Under the pieces are notes generated by a model. That model worked only from the letters and a program-made list of their open reading frames with translations, was not told the DNA's origin and searched no databases. From CAJLIR01 sp964408085 (GTDB taxonomy: Bacteria; Bacillota_I; Bacilli_A; RF39; UBA660), in assembly GCA_964408085.1 (NCBI GenBank), contig CAYOYB010000008.1, positions 1 through 64,000 on the forward strand: a stretch of 64,000 bases of DNA, read 5' to 3'. The translations under genes and the position numbers were made by a program. Of this stretch, positions 32,642 through 41,419 are shown one piece after another. The stretch's first letter is position 1. The number at the start of each line of letters is the position of its first letter.

Positions 32642-33361
32642 ATGTTGAAGGAAAATTTACTAAAAATACTTTTAGTAATAGTAGCAGTAGGAAAAATTGC
32701 GATTAATACTCCAAAAAAATTCCAAGAGTATTTTACACATGTTAATCAATCAAAAGTTTCTTATAAAGATGAATCCATAAATAATACTGAGTCAGTTATA
32801 ACAAATAACGTTACACCTAAGAATGCTCAAGATATAGATAATCAAAGCGATAATAGTTTTTCAAATGAATTTTCAAATACTACTAAAACAATAACTGAAA
32901 AAATAAACGAAAATTCTGTTTCAAAGGTAAATATCCCAGTGGAAAATGAAAATTCTGCTTCAGAGGTAAATATCCCAGTGGAAAATAAAAATCCTGCTTC
33001 AGAGGTAAATATCCCAGTGGAAAATGAAAATTCTGCTTTAGAGGTAAATCTTCCAGTCGAAAATGAAAATGCTGTTGAAAGAGTTAATGAAAATGTAAAT
33101 ACAAATTTAACTCCAACAATAAATCCTCCAACAATTCATTATGATAGAACTACTTCAATTTATGATAATGACAAAGAAACATTATTAAGAGTAGAATATT
33201 ATTTAAATAATAGGCTTACTTATTATTCTGATATCGAAGAGTTTGACATTGCAACAAAATCATACACAGAAAAAATTTATCAATGGAATTATGCTAAAAA
33301 TACAGAAGATTTAATTCGTACAGATATATATTCAAATGGCATATTAATTAATTCATATTAA
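32642..33361 (+). CDS. Membrane-anchored protein with 13-residue repeats
   Basis: A 239-residue protein: an N-terminal hydrophobic segment (LLKILLVIVAVGKIAI) probably acts as an anchor or uncleaved signal. A polar Ser/Asn/Thr-rich region follows, then four 13-residue repeats (consensus SASEVNIPVENEN), then a globular C-terminal part (about 80 residues) with LLRVEYYLNNRLTYYSDIEEFD and repeated strand patterns. The repeats likely form an extended stalk presenting the C-terminal domain outside the cell. No family recognised. GGAGAG sets the start at 32642; GTG 32624 is upstream in frame. Confidence 0.7.
   Translation: MLKENLLKILLVIVAVGKIAINTPKKFQEYFTHVNQSKVSYKDESINNTESVITNNVTPKNAQDIDNQSDNSFSNEFSNTTKTITEKINENSVSKVNIPVENENSASEVNIPVENKNPASEVNIPVENENSALEVNLPVENENAVERVNENVNTNLTPTINPPTIHYDRTTSIYDNDKETLLRVEYYLNNRLTYYSDIEEFDIATKSYTEKIYQWNYAKNTEDLIRTDIYSNGILINSY
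32915..33070 (+). repeat. 39-bp tandem repeat, 4 copies
   Basis: Four in-frame 39-bp units coding 13 residues each, the inner ones nearly identical and the last diverged, typical of slippage-prone stalk coding. Confidence 0.85.
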
Positions 33362-33404
33362 TTTCTAAAAATATTTCATATATATAATTAGAATAAAATG
33401 ATTT

Positions 33405-33430
33405 AAAAAGCTTAAATTCTAAGCTTTTTT
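33405..33430 (+). terminator. Terminator of the repeat protein gene
   Basis: A 10-bp stem (33405-33414 with 33420-33429), tail T6. Confidence 0.8.
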
Positions 33431-33431
33431 G

Positions 33432-33462
33432 TTGACTTTAAAAAAAATAATGTTATTATAAT
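33432..33462 (+). promoter_or_regulatory. Promoter of the kinase-like gene
   Basis: TTGACT (33432-33437) and TATTAT/TATAAT (33454-33462), directly after the terminator. Confidence 0.6.
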
Positions 33463-33488
33463 AATCTACGTCATTTAGGAGAGATTAT

Positions 33489-34241
33489 ATGAATAAATTA
33501 GATATAGAAGGTATTAAAAAATTTCCTAGTTTGAAATCAAATATTCAATTTAGTCATAAGCTTTATATTGGAAATAATTTTATATATAAAGTATATCAAT
33601 CAGAAAATATTGATAATTTTCAAGAATTTCTAAGATATAGAGAAAAGATTGTTGATTATTTATATAATTGTGGAGAAATTAATGGATGTGTTATTCCTAT
33701 TGGAAAAATTTATGAACGTAACAAATTTATTGGGATATTTATGACTTATTACAAGTATTATTTTAATTTATATCATCTATTATCAACTGATATAGAAATA
33801 GCTATAAAATTAATAGTATTAAAAATCTTAACTTTGTCACTAAAAAATTTACATGATAAAAATATTGTTCATAATGATTTACATTTAGGAAACGTAATCA
33901 CCAATTTAGTAGATGCTAAAATAATTGATTTAGATGAAGCAACAATTAATTATAATAACGATAATTATGAAAAAAATAGTGACATAAAAAATCTTATAAT
34001 TATTATTTTATCAGTTTTATATAATAAGGATTTAGAAAATTATATTCCCATAGCTGAAAGAGAAAAGCGTATTAAAAAAATTTTGTCATTTACAAGCTTT
34101 GATATAGATTTTAAAGAGTATATTAATTATTTATATTCAAAAAGCAATGATTTGTTTTCAATTGATTATTTAATAAATTGTTTAGATAAAATTGATGTTG
34201 AAAAAATTGAATATGACAACAAAAAGTTAAGTAAAATATAA
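33489..34241 (+). CDS. Protein-kinase-like fold protein
   Basis: A 250-residue protein with a minimal kinase fold. IYKVYQ carries the likely ATP-binding Lys (about residue 34); HNDLHLGN is the catalytic loop (H-x-D-x4-N); IIDLDEA stands in for DFG. Related to bacterial Ser/Thr-kinase-like or RIO-like small kinases; whether it phosphorylates proteins or small molecules is open. AGGAGA precedes the start. Monocistronic. Confidence 0.75.
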   Translation: MNKLDIEGIKKFPSLKSNIQFSHKLYIGNNFIYKVYQSENIDNFQEFLRYREKIVDYLYNCGEINGCVIPIGKIYERNKFIGIFMTYYKYYFNLYHLLSTDIEIAIKLIVLKILTLSLKNLHDKNIVHNDLHLGNVITNLVDAKIIDLDEATINYNNDNYEKNSDIKNLIIIILSVLYNKDLENYIPIAEREKRIKKILSFTSFDIDFKEYINYLYSKSNDLFSIDYLINCLDKIDVEKIEYDNKKLSKI

Positions 34242-34315
34242 AAATATGCAAATTTATTGAAAAAACAAGGGTAATAGTTTATAATAAGCATTGCAAGAAG
34301 CTAGGTTGTGATAAT

Positions 34316-34588
34316 ATGAATAAACTAGACGAAGTAATATTTATAGATAATTTACCAACGATTGATCTTCATGGATTTGATTCTGAAACTGCCAGAGTTG
34401 CTATTGATGATTTTATTAATGATAATTATAAAATGAAGAATAATCTTATTGTTATTATACATGGAGTTGGAAGAGGAATTATCAGAAAAACTACGTTTGA
34501 AACTTTAAAGAAAAATAGGAAAATATTGAACTTTAAATCATATTATTATAATAATGGCTGTACGATTGCAGAAATTGATATTAAATAA
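34316..34588 (+). CDS. Smr domain protein
   Basis: A 90-residue protein consisting only of an Smr (small MutS-related) domain: IDLHGFDSETARVAIDDFI with the LHG motif, VIIHGVGRGIIRK with HGxGxG, and a final strand. The domain cleaves nucleic acids as an endonuclease, also at collided ribosomes when fused to MutS2. Stand-alone short forms are known. Confidence 0.85.
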   Translation: MNKLDEVIFIDNLPTIDLHGFDSETARVAIDDFINDNYKMKNNLIVIIHGVGRGIIRKTTFETLKKNRKILNFKSYYYNNGCTIAEIDIK

Positions 34589-34601
34589 TATTAAAATATT
34601 A

Positions 34602-34630
34602 TTGACAAATGTTAGTTTCTATGTTATCAT
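34602..34630 (+). promoter_or_regulatory. Promoter of the Cys-repeat protein
   Basis: TTGACA (34602-34607) and TATCAT (34625-34630), 17-bp spacer. Confidence 0.8.
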
Positions 34631-34665
34631 AGCAAGCATAACTTTCAAAGAAGGGGGACTTTTTT

Positions 34666-36891
34666 ATGTACGAAGATAGAAATGATAAGTTTTCATTTAG
34701 AGACATAATACTACAAATATTATTTGTTGCATTATTTGTTTTTATTTTAATGTGGTTATTTCCAACAAAGAACTTTGTTACAAATTATGTTGATAATAGT
34801 ATTGAAAATGCTGTAAAAGACGCATTAGGTGATTATGAATTTGGTGGAGGTATAAATAGTGAAGCTTTTGCCAATCAATTATTTAATCAAAATGTTATGA
34901 TGATGAAAGATAGTGCTAAAGATTATTTTACATTATCTAGATTACCAGAAAAGAAAGGTGATCAAGTAAAAATAACTTTGAAAAAAATGCTTGATGAAAA
35001 AATAATTTTACCTTTTGTTGATAGTAATGGTAAATCATGTAATGTTGATGAATCATATGTAACAGTAACTAAAACAGATACAGAATATTTAATGAAAGTA
35101 AATTTAAAATGTTCTGATTATGAAGATTATTTATTAGTTCATATGGGATGTTATGATTATTGCTCAACAACAATTTGTGAGAACAAAACACAAACTATTC
35201 CACCAAAAGGTGGAGAAGTAACACCTAATCCAACATCAACAATTTATGAATATGAGTATCAACTAGTCATTGATGGTAAATGGGGAGAATTTGGTGAATG
35301 GTCTGAATGGACAAAAAACATTATTTCTAAAACTGATTACAATGAAATTGAAACTAAAGTAGAAAAAGAATTTGATAAATACATTCAAGTTGTAGATAGT
35401 ACATCAGTAATTGGCATTAGTGCAACAGAAAATATTAAATATTCATGTCCAGATGATACATATACTTTAAATGGTAACCAATGTATTAAGAAGACAGATA
35501 TAATTGAAACTATTAATGCAACAGAGAAAATAAATTACTCATGTCCAGATAATACATATACTTTAAGTGGTGGAAAATGTTATAAGACAATAAATAATTC
35601 TGATACAATAGCTGCAACACCAAATACAGTATATTCATGTCCAAATGGTTATATACAAAATGGAAATACTTGTTATAAATATAGTTATGCTAATCAAACA
35701 ATGCCAGCTGTTGTTAATACAACTTATTCATGCTCAGATAGTAGTTATACATTAAGTGGAACAAGATGTATTAAAACAAATAGCGTTAGAGCTACAGAAA
35801 CTTATACATGTCCAAGTGGTTATACACGAAGTGGAACAACATGTTATAAAACTAATGAAGAAAAAAAATGGGCAACTTTAACAACAACATGTCCAAGTGG
35901 TTATTCACAAAGTGGTAGTAACTGTATTGCAAAGACATCTATACCTGCAACAGCAAGTAGTAGTTACACTGATTGGACATATTCAAGACAAATGACTGTA
36001 TATGACAAGGCTTTAACATCGACTAATACTACAAAATATGTATTAGTAGGAACTAAAGTTAATACAAGTTGTACTAGTAAATGTACAGAACAAACTATAA
36101 ATACATATAATGTTTATACAAGAACTTTAAAGACAACATATTCATGTCCAGATAGTAGTTATACAAAAAGTGGAACAACATGTTATAAAAATGTAAGTAT
36201 ACCTGCTACTCAAAAATACACATGTTCTAGTGGTTATAAATTAGTTGATGGATTCTGTGTAAAATCAACAACAACCACAAAAGCTGCTACTATTAATTAT
36301 TCATGTCCAGATAGTAGTTATACTAGAAATGGCTCTACATGTGTAAGAACAATTAATTTTCCAGCAACACCAAGTACTTCATCATATTGTAGTGTTGGCG
36401 GATATTCATTATTAAATTCAATAACATGTGCAACAACAGTTCAAAGCACTGATACAATATCAGCAACACCAAGTGTAACATACTCATGCCCAAGTGGTTA
36501 TGATAAGGTTGGAACTAATTGTGTTAAAAATGCAAATAGTGTTTATACTACAGATGCTATTGCAAATAAAACTTACTCATGTCCAGATAATACATATACT
36601 TTAAGTGGTAATAAATGTTATAAAACGAAAAGTAATTCTGAAAAAATATCTGCAATAGAAACAAAAACATATTCATGTCCAGAGGGCTATGAAAGTAAAG
36701 ATAACAATTGTACAAAAACAGTTACAAAATATAGAGAAGAAGCAGTATATAAAGAGGTTACATATTATCGTTCAAGAACTAAAACATATATAGATGGTGA
36801 AGTTGATTATAAATGGAGTAGAAGTCAAAATGATATTTCATTAATCAAACAAGGATATAAATTAACTGGAAAAAATAGAGAAGTTAAGTAA
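34666..36891 (+). CDS. Membrane-anchored surface protein with 13 CP-type Cys repeats
   Basis: A 741-residue protein. Residues 12-31 form a membrane anchor (IILQILFVALFVFILMWLF), so the rest is outside. Residues 50-240 are a globular region with four Cys. From about residue 258 to 690 come some 13 repeats, each with a first Cys in YSCPxxxYTLSG or YTCPSGYxxSG and a second Cys about 10 residues later (CYK/CIK), separated by Ala/Thr-rich linkers. Regular Cys pairs suggest disulfide-locked hairpins or metal sites. The C-terminus is Tyr/Arg-rich. Function unknown; a cell-surface role is likely. AAGGGGG precedes the start. Confidence 0.75.
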   Translation: MYEDRNDKFSFRDIILQILFVALFVFILMWLFPTKNFVTNYVDNSIENAVKDALGDYEFGGGINSEAFANQLFNQNVMMMKDSAKDYFTLSRLPEKKGDQVKITLKKMLDEKIILPFVDSNGKSCNVDESYVTVTKTDTEYLMKVNLKCSDYEDYLLVHMGCYDYCSTTICENKTQTIPPKGGEVTPNPTSTIYEYEYQLVIDGKWGEFGEWSEWTKNIISKTDYNEIETKVEKEFDKYIQVVDSTSVIGISATENIKYSCPDDTYTLNGNQCIKKTDIIETINATEKINYSCPDNTYTLSGGKCYKTINNSDTIAATPNTVYSCPNGYIQNGNTCYKYSYANQTMPAVVNTTYSCSDSSYTLSGTRCIKTNSVRATETYTCPSGYTRSGTTCYKTNEEKKWATLTTTCPSGYSQSGSNCIAKTSIPATASSSYTDWTYSRQMTVYDKALTSTNTTKYVLVGTKVNTSCTSKCTEQTINTYNVYTRTLKTTYSCPDSSYTKSGTTCYKNVSIPATQKYTCSSGYKLVDGFCVKSTTTTKAATINYSCPDSSYTRNGSTCVRTINFPATPSTSSYCSVGGYSLLNSITCATTVQSTDTISATPSVTYSCPSGYDKVGTNCVKNANSVYTTDAIANKTYSCPDNTYTLSGNKCYKTKSNSEKISAIETKTYSCPEGYESKDNNCTKTVTKYREEAVYKEVTYYRSRTKTYIDGEVDYKWSRSQNDISLIKQGYKLTGKNREVK
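35437..36720 (+). repeat. Degenerate repeat array coding CP-type Cys modules
   Basis: About 13 copies of a module with core tcatgtcca (SCP) and a second TGT codon some 30 bases on. Copies vary in linker length, so the array is diverged at the DNA level. Confidence 0.75.
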
Positions 36892-36916
36892 AAAAATGCT
36901 TAGGCATTTTTTTTGT
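36891..36916 (+). terminator. Terminator of the Cys-repeat gene
   Basis: A 9-bp stem starting at the stop codon (36891-36899 with 36904-36912), with T-run. Confidence 0.85.
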
Positions 36917-37022
36917 ATTCTTTAATTAACTATTAATATTAAATAAATATATTTGACAAAAATTTCATTTTGTGTTAATCTTAAATAGTATGATAGGTGG
37001 ATAATAGTGTTGGAGTGATAGA

Positions 37023-37442
37023 ATGAATACAACTTATATTTTTGAATACATAAATGAAAATGAATTTAGAAAATTAGAACGTTCACTAAAAAAATATAAT
37101 ATGTTAGCCTATAAAAAATTATATTTTGAATATTATCCATCATTAAAAGAAGGTAAATTTCTTGGAGAAGTTGTAAAAATAGATAAAAAATTAGGAACAA
37201 AAACTTACGAATTAAAATTACCAACAGATATCATGTTTGAAAAGGTACACGAAATTATAAAATTACACTATATTGTTTATGAAAAAGAAAAGATTGTTAT
37301 GTTAGATAAGATTACACCAGTTGATATCTTAAGTGAAGGTCATCAATCAGAACTTGTAACTTATAAAGGCGTTATGGTATCAAAAGAACATTCAGAAAAA
37401 GATATTTTTAAAATAAATTTATTAAATATGCTACAAAAATAG
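37023..37442 (+). CDS. Conserved-looking unknown protein, 139 residues
   Basis: I do not recognise the family. A soluble alpha/beta protein: helix (NEFRKLERSLKKY), strands (LYFEYYPSL, LGEVVKI, TYELKLP), a helix (DIMFEKVHEIIKLH) and a C-terminal half with TYKGVMVSKEHSEKD. No Cys, no signal peptide. Its own promoter region and stop-proximal hairpin make it monocistronic. Confidence 0.6.
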   Translation: MNTTYIFEYINENEFRKLERSLKKYNMLAYKKLYFEYYPSLKEGKFLGEVVKIDKKLGTKTYELKLPTDIMFEKVHEIIKLHYIVYEKEKIVMLDKITPVDILSEGHQSELVTYKGVMVSKEHSEKDIFKINLLNMLQK

Positions 37443-37450
37443 CATATTTT
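37428..37450 (+). terminator. Weak hairpin at the end of the unknown gene
   Basis: A 6-bp stem (37428-37433 with 37440-37445) overlapping the stop codon, with a broken T-run. Confidence 0.4.
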
Positions 37451-37485
37451 ACTTTACAGTTTTTTTAAAATATTTTCAAAAATTA

Positions 37486-37514
37486 TTGCATATTATATAC
37501 TAATATGATATTAT
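37486..37514 (+). promoter_or_regulatory. Promoter of the tRNA pair
   Basis: TTGCAT (37486-37491) and TATTAT (37509-37514), 17-bp spacer, about 20 bp before the first tRNA. Confidence 0.55.
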
Positions 37515-37533
37515 ATAAAAGCAGTGATGCAAT

Positions 37534-37610
37534 GGACCTTTAGCTCAGTTGGTTAGAGCATCCGGCTCATAACCGGGCGGTCGTAGGTTCGAGTCCTACA
37601 AGATCCACCA
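37534..37610 (+). tRNA. tRNA-Ile (anticodon CAT, lysidine type)
   Basis: A 77-nt cloverleaf with encoded CCA and loop CTCATAA. Acceptor start GGACCTT and the AGCATCCGG stem match tRNA-Ile(k2CAU) of Firmicutes and mycoplasmas better than elongator tRNA-Met, which is found separately at 61.9 kb. Acceptor position 4-69 is a C-A mismatch (GGACCTT against AAGATCC), where relatives have AAGGTCC. Confidence 0.85.
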
Positions 37611-37616
37611 TTTTCT

Positions 37617-37701
37617 GCGAGTGTGGCGAAATTGGCAGACGCACTAGACTTAGGATCTAGCGCCGCAAGGCATGGGGGTTCAAGTCCCTTCACCCGCACC
37701 A
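37617..37701 (+). tRNA. tRNA-Leu (anticodon TAG)
   Basis: An 85-nt type II tRNA with long variable arm and encoded CCA; anticodon stem CTAGA/TCTAG around CTTAGGA. The acceptor GCGAGTG against CACCCGC leaves an A-C mismatch at position 4-69. Co-transcribed with tRNA-Ile six bases upstream. Confidence 0.93.
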
Positions 37702-37785
37702 GAAGCGAATATATTCGAACTTTTAAAAAGGTTTGAATTTAAGCATAAAATTTAGTTTTTTTCAGTCATTTGGGCTGGCCCTAGG

Positions 37786-37817
37786 GATAGGTATGATCTA
37801 ATCATACCTATCTTTTT
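37786..37817 (+). terminator. Terminator of the tRNA pair
   Basis: A perfect 12-bp stem (37786-37797 with 37801-37812) and T5. It ends only 20 bp before the next start codon, so it may also limit read-through into the exonuclease gene. Confidence 0.85.
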
Positions 37818-37837
37818 CTTTAAAGGAGTGATAATTT

Positions 37838-38674
37838 ATGAAAAGAATTGTTTTAATTGATGGACATAATTTACTATTTAGAATGTTTTATGGAATCCCT
37901 GCACCTATTAAAAATTCCAAAGGTAAAGATATTAGAGGTTTAATTGGATTTGTTGGAAGTTTAAAAAAAATAGTGGATGAATTTAGACCTTATTCATTAT
38001 ATGTAATTTTTGATAGTGAGACAAGCAAAAATAGTAATTTAGAAATAGATAAGGAATATAAAGCTAATAGAATAGATTATAGTAATATTGCTTTAGAAGA
38101 AAATCCATTTTCTCAATTATCTTTGATAAAAAAGTCATTAGATTATCTGAATATAGCTTATTTAGAAGTAGAGAATAATGAAGCAGATGATTTTATTGCC
38201 TCAATAGTTTCTAAACCAACTAATGAGTATCAATACATAATAGTTTCAACAGATTCTGATTTTCTACAATTAGTTGATAACAATATACTATTATATGTTC
38301 CTAGGGGCAAAAAAAGTATTTTATATAATAAAGAAGAAGTTATAAAAAAATATAATGTAACACCAGAAAAATATGCAATATTTAAAGCATTAGTTGGAGA
38401 TAAAAGTGATAACATAAAGGGAGTAAAAGGGATTGGGAATATTACCGCTGCAAAGATATTAAAATACAATTCAATACAAGAATTTATATTGAATAATCCT
38501 AATTTAAGATTTTCAAATATATTAATATCAAGTAAAGAATTAATAATTAAAAATCAGAGACTGATTGAGATGAACAAATTTATAGATACATCGAAAATTA
38601 TCTTTAAAGAATTATCTGATACTATTTATAATTCAAAAACATATGAAGTAGTGGAAAGTATTGGTGAGCGTTAA
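37838..38674 (+). CDS. 5'-3' exonuclease (FEN/PolA N-domain type)
   Basis: A 278-residue nuclease equal to the N-terminal domain of DNA polymerase I. Metal-binding Asp residues appear in LIDGHNLLFR, VIFDSET, EADDFIAS, VSTDSDFLQL, and the H3TH region in LVGDKSDNIKGVKGIGNITAAKIL. It would remove RNA primers and flaps. The polymerase part is absent, so it is a stand-alone enzyme or a paralogue of polA. AAAGGAG precedes the start. Confidence 0.88.
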   Translation: MKRIVLIDGHNLLFRMFYGIPAPIKNSKGKDIRGLIGFVGSLKKIVDEFRPYSLYVIFDSETSKNSNLEIDKEYKANRIDYSNIALEENPFSQLSLIKKSLDYLNIAYLEVENNEADDFIASIVSKPTNEYQYIIVSTDSDFLQLVDNNILLYVPRGKKSILYNKEEVIKKYNVTPEKYAIFKALVGDKSDNIKGVKGIGNITAAKILKYNSIQEFILNNPNLRFSNILISSKELIIKNQRLIEMNKFIDTSKIIFKELSDTIYNSKTYEVVESIGER

Positions 38675-38695
38675 GAACAAAAATAATAAAAATAA

Positions 38696-38723
38696 TTGAC
38701 AATATTAAATTTAATAGTATAAT
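38696..38723 (+). promoter_or_regulatory. Strong promoter of the radical SAM gene
   Basis: TTGACA (38696-38701) and TATAAT (38718-38723), 16-bp spacer. The leader to the start codon is about 110 nt long, unusually long for this region. Confidence 0.8.
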
Positions 38724-38838
38724 ACCTATGAAAATTAAATTGATATAAATCAGTTTAGAAACACACTTGCAAATTGTTATAGCCATTTGTACATATTTTA
38801 ATATTTAAGATATTTTTATTATAAAGGAGGTTAAAATA

Positions 38839-39666
38839 ATGGAATTTATATTACATGATTTAGCAATTGAAACTACAAGAAGATGTAATATGCAATGTGG
38901 GCATTGTATGCGTGGATTATCACAGAATATAGATATAACTCCAGAATTAATTGATATAATTTTTGATAATAAAAAAATAAAAAGAATTGATCATATTTGT
39001 TTCAGTGGTGGTGAACCAACATTAAATCCTAATATTATTATTTATACTATAAATAAGATAATAAAAGAAAATTTAAATGTTGGAGAAATTGTTATGGTTA
39101 CTAATGGTCGAATATTTGATAGAGAACTATTAGAAGCTTTCAATAGATTTAACGAATATAAAAATCAAAAATGGTTACATAATTTACCTAGATTTTTTGA
39201 AAAATTTGGTATTGATGATAGCAAAACTAGGAAAAATATAAAAGAAAAAAATAATGAATATGTAAGAATTACTTTTTCAAATGATAAATATCATTATCCA
39301 ATAAAACAAGAAATAAAAGATAGTTATCATATGTATAGTCGTGGAATAAGAATTACTGAAAAAGATATCGAAGAAAAAGATATCTATAAAACAGGATTTG
39401 CAATTGTAGGAAAAGATTTTAATTATCAGTTAGGTCAACTTAGGTATTGCAAAGAAGGTGAGGCTTATTTTGTAATTGATAATATATATATAACTGCTAC
39501 AGGATATGCAACAAGTGAAGGAATGGGACAATATTCTGATATGGACCAAATAAATATGGGACATATATCAGATATTACATTAGAAAAAATGTTATCTGAG
39601 TATGGAACTCCAATATTTAATACTCCTAAAATAATATATGAAGATGTAAAAATAAAAAAAAGATAA
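38839..39666 (+). CDS. Radical SAM protein
   Basis: A 275-residue protein with the cluster motif C16-x3-C20-x2-C23 (TTRRCNMQCGHC) and the SAM-binding GGEP (57-60, ICFSGGEPTLNP). It matches the MoaA/PqqE-like twist of radical SAM enzymes but is short and has only one extra Cys (QLRYCKEGE), so no obvious SPASM cluster set. Substrate unknown; there is no adjacent peptide precursor gene that I can see. GGAGG precedes the start. Confidence 0.88.
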   Translation: MEFILHDLAIETTRRCNMQCGHCMRGLSQNIDITPELIDIIFDNKKIKRIDHICFSGGEPTLNPNIIIYTINKIIKENLNVGEIVMVTNGRIFDRELLEAFNRFNEYKNQKWLHNLPRFFEKFGIDDSKTRKNIKEKNNEYVRITFSNDKYHYPIKQEIKDSYHMYSRGIRITEKDIEEKDIYKTGFAIVGKDFNYQLGQLRYCKEGEAYFVIDNIYITATGYATSEGMGQYSDMDQINMGHISDITLEKMLSEYGTPIFNTPKIIYEDVKIKKR

Positions 39667-39748
39667 TCATTAAAGTATTGTTGTACGCCTTATTTTAGGG
39701 CACTATGAAGCATGATGCGAACCTAATTGTTTCAGTTCGATTATAGTT

Positions 39749-39783
39749 ACTCTACTTTAATACAACAAAGTAGAGTATTTGTT
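39749..39783 (+). terminator. Terminator hairpin
   Basis: A 10-bp stem of actctacttt with its complement around a short loop, then a T-rich tail. Confidence 0.65.
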
Positions 39784-40123
39784 ATTTCATTATGGCAAGT
39801 ATCTATAGTTGTATTAAATTGGAAATACCAACTAAAATTAGGGTTAGGTATCTAATCTCTCAAGGGATCAAATTAATATAAAACTCCACTTTTATAGTTC
39901 GAGTTTAGAATTTATGGAATTATGACTTTCTAAGTTTTTACAAGTGTTTTTGCAAATTTAATAACACATTTTATACTGATTTTATCAGATTTATCCTTAA
40001 AGTTGATTAAAAAAATATAAATAAGTAATATTTATAAATTATGTGATAATTATTACTATTGTATACCTTAATATAAATTAACATACATATAATTACTATA
40101 TAGAAGTATTTTTAATATTTGTG

Positions 40124-40155
40124 TTGACAAAATTAGTTAAAGATGTTAATATAAT
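40124..40155 (+). promoter_or_regulatory. Promoter of the secreted-domain gene
   Basis: TTGACA (40124-40129) with TAATAT (40147-40152) or TATAAT (40150-40155). Confidence 0.6.
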
Positions 40156-40184
40156 AAGCAATTCTTGGAAGGGGGAAATTTATT

Positions 40185-41363
40185 ATGAGTAGTAACAATC
40201 AATATCCTGATAATAATGAACAATATTATGATGATGAAAGAGAAAAACAAGAAGAAGATAAAAAGAAAAAGAAAAAGATTAGCAAAACTCAACTTTTTAA
40301 ACGAACTTTATTTGGTGTTTTAGCATGTGGGGGAATTGTACTTGTAATTGTTAATAGTTGTCGAAAATCTAAATCTGAGGATAATAAAATTCCAGAACCT
40401 CAGCCTAATACTAAAAAGGAAAGTATTGAAGAAACTAAAGTTATAGGTGGAACTGAAGAAATTACTTCAGCAACTGTTAAAGAAGATGGAACAGTTACTT
40501 TAAATAGTGATGATGCTATGGATGATAATAGCATTAATACTGAAACTTCTAATCCAACAGAAACAATTGAAGAAACAACTGAGGCTTCTATAAGTGATAC
40601 TGAAGTAGAACAAATTCCACAAGTTAATAGAACTGTTGTTACAGCTGAAGATGTAAAAGTAGTTGTTAATAATTATTATACATATTTAAATACTAGAGTT
40701 GAAGATCCTGCTAATATGGTAGATGTTGGCTCAGTTTATTCATTAGCGTTTATGGCAAATTGCCAATACATAAGTGTTGAAGAATGTAATAAACTTATAA
40801 ATGAAGGTTTAATTCCTAGTGATTTAACAACAATACAGACAGAATCTATGAATAATATTAGCTTAATCCTTAGTGAAAATTGTACTAAAGCAGCAGTTGC
40901 TGATGCCTTTGGTACAGAACTAGATGTCAATAAACTAATTGATTTTTCCAATTTATTTATCGATGAAACTGATAGAAATGTTTCTAAGAAAGCCTTTGAC
41001 GAATTTACTAAATTAGTTCAATCTGATAAAAGTAGCATAAATTCTATATTTGAAAATACAATTAAATTTATAGATAATGCTACAAAATATAGTTTTGATG
41101 AAATTGGTTCTGAGGCAAAACATTTTAATCATGACTATCCAGTTGATTTTGCGCAAACTTCTGTAGGTGCCCAATATTTAGTCAAAGGTATCGTTGGAAG
41201 GGAATTTGTTTGGTATGCAACTAGTAAATCTATAATTACTGAGAATGAATCAGAAGATTTATATCAATTGATAAATACTGTAGATTCAACAATTTCATAT
41301 ATAGATAATAAATTTTATGATGGTTGTATTACTAATGAACCAGTTAAAACATATGTTAAATAA
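40185..41363 (+). CDS. Single-pass membrane protein with large outer domain, unknown
   Basis: A 392-residue protein. A charged N-terminal tail (1-36, poly-Lys near 26-31) lies in the cytosol, one membrane segment is at about 41-58 (LFGVLACGGIVLVIVNS), then a Glu/Thr/Ser-rich linker (60-150), then a helical outer domain (155-390) with four Cys. Not a known family; similar layouts are common among envelope proteins of reduced Firmicutes. GGAAGGGGG precedes the start. Confidence 0.7.
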   Translation: MSSNNQYPDNNEQYYDDEREKQEEDKKKKKKISKTQLFKRTLFGVLACGGIVLVIVNSCRKSKSEDNKIPEPQPNTKKESIEETKVIGGTEEITSATVKEDGTVTLNSDDAMDDNSINTETSNPTETIEETTEASISDTEVEQIPQVNRTVVTAEDVKVVVNNYYTYLNTRVEDPANMVDVGSVYSLAFMANCQYISVEECNKLINEGLIPSDLTTIQTESMNNISLILSENCTKAAVADAFGTELDVNKLIDFSNLFIDETDRNVSKKAFDEFTKLVQSDKSSINSIFENTIKFIDNATKYSFDEIGSEAKHFNHDYPVDFAQTSVGAQYLVKGIVGREFVWYATSKSIITENESEDLYQLINTVDSTISYIDNKFYDGCITNEPVKTYVK

Positions 41364-41419
41364 TATATGTTTTTTCTTCTGATTTTTTTGAAATATGATA
41401 TATTATATTAGGTGATATA

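Larger units (their letters stand above)
39667..40184 (+). other. 518-bp gap after the radical SAM gene
   Basis: No convincing gene. A terminator at 39749-39783 ends the radical SAM transcript; before it lies a less AT-rich stretch (39680-39745) with a small stem (cgaac with gttcg). The middle (39790-39960) shows no structure I can name. A promoter for the next gene is at 40124-40155. Confidence 0.5.

Noticed and set aside
37534..37610. Reading the CAT tRNA as elongator or initiator tRNA-Met
   Set aside because: Its acceptor and anticodon stem match tRNA-Ile(k2CAU), and a better elongator tRNA-Met exists at 61.9 kb.
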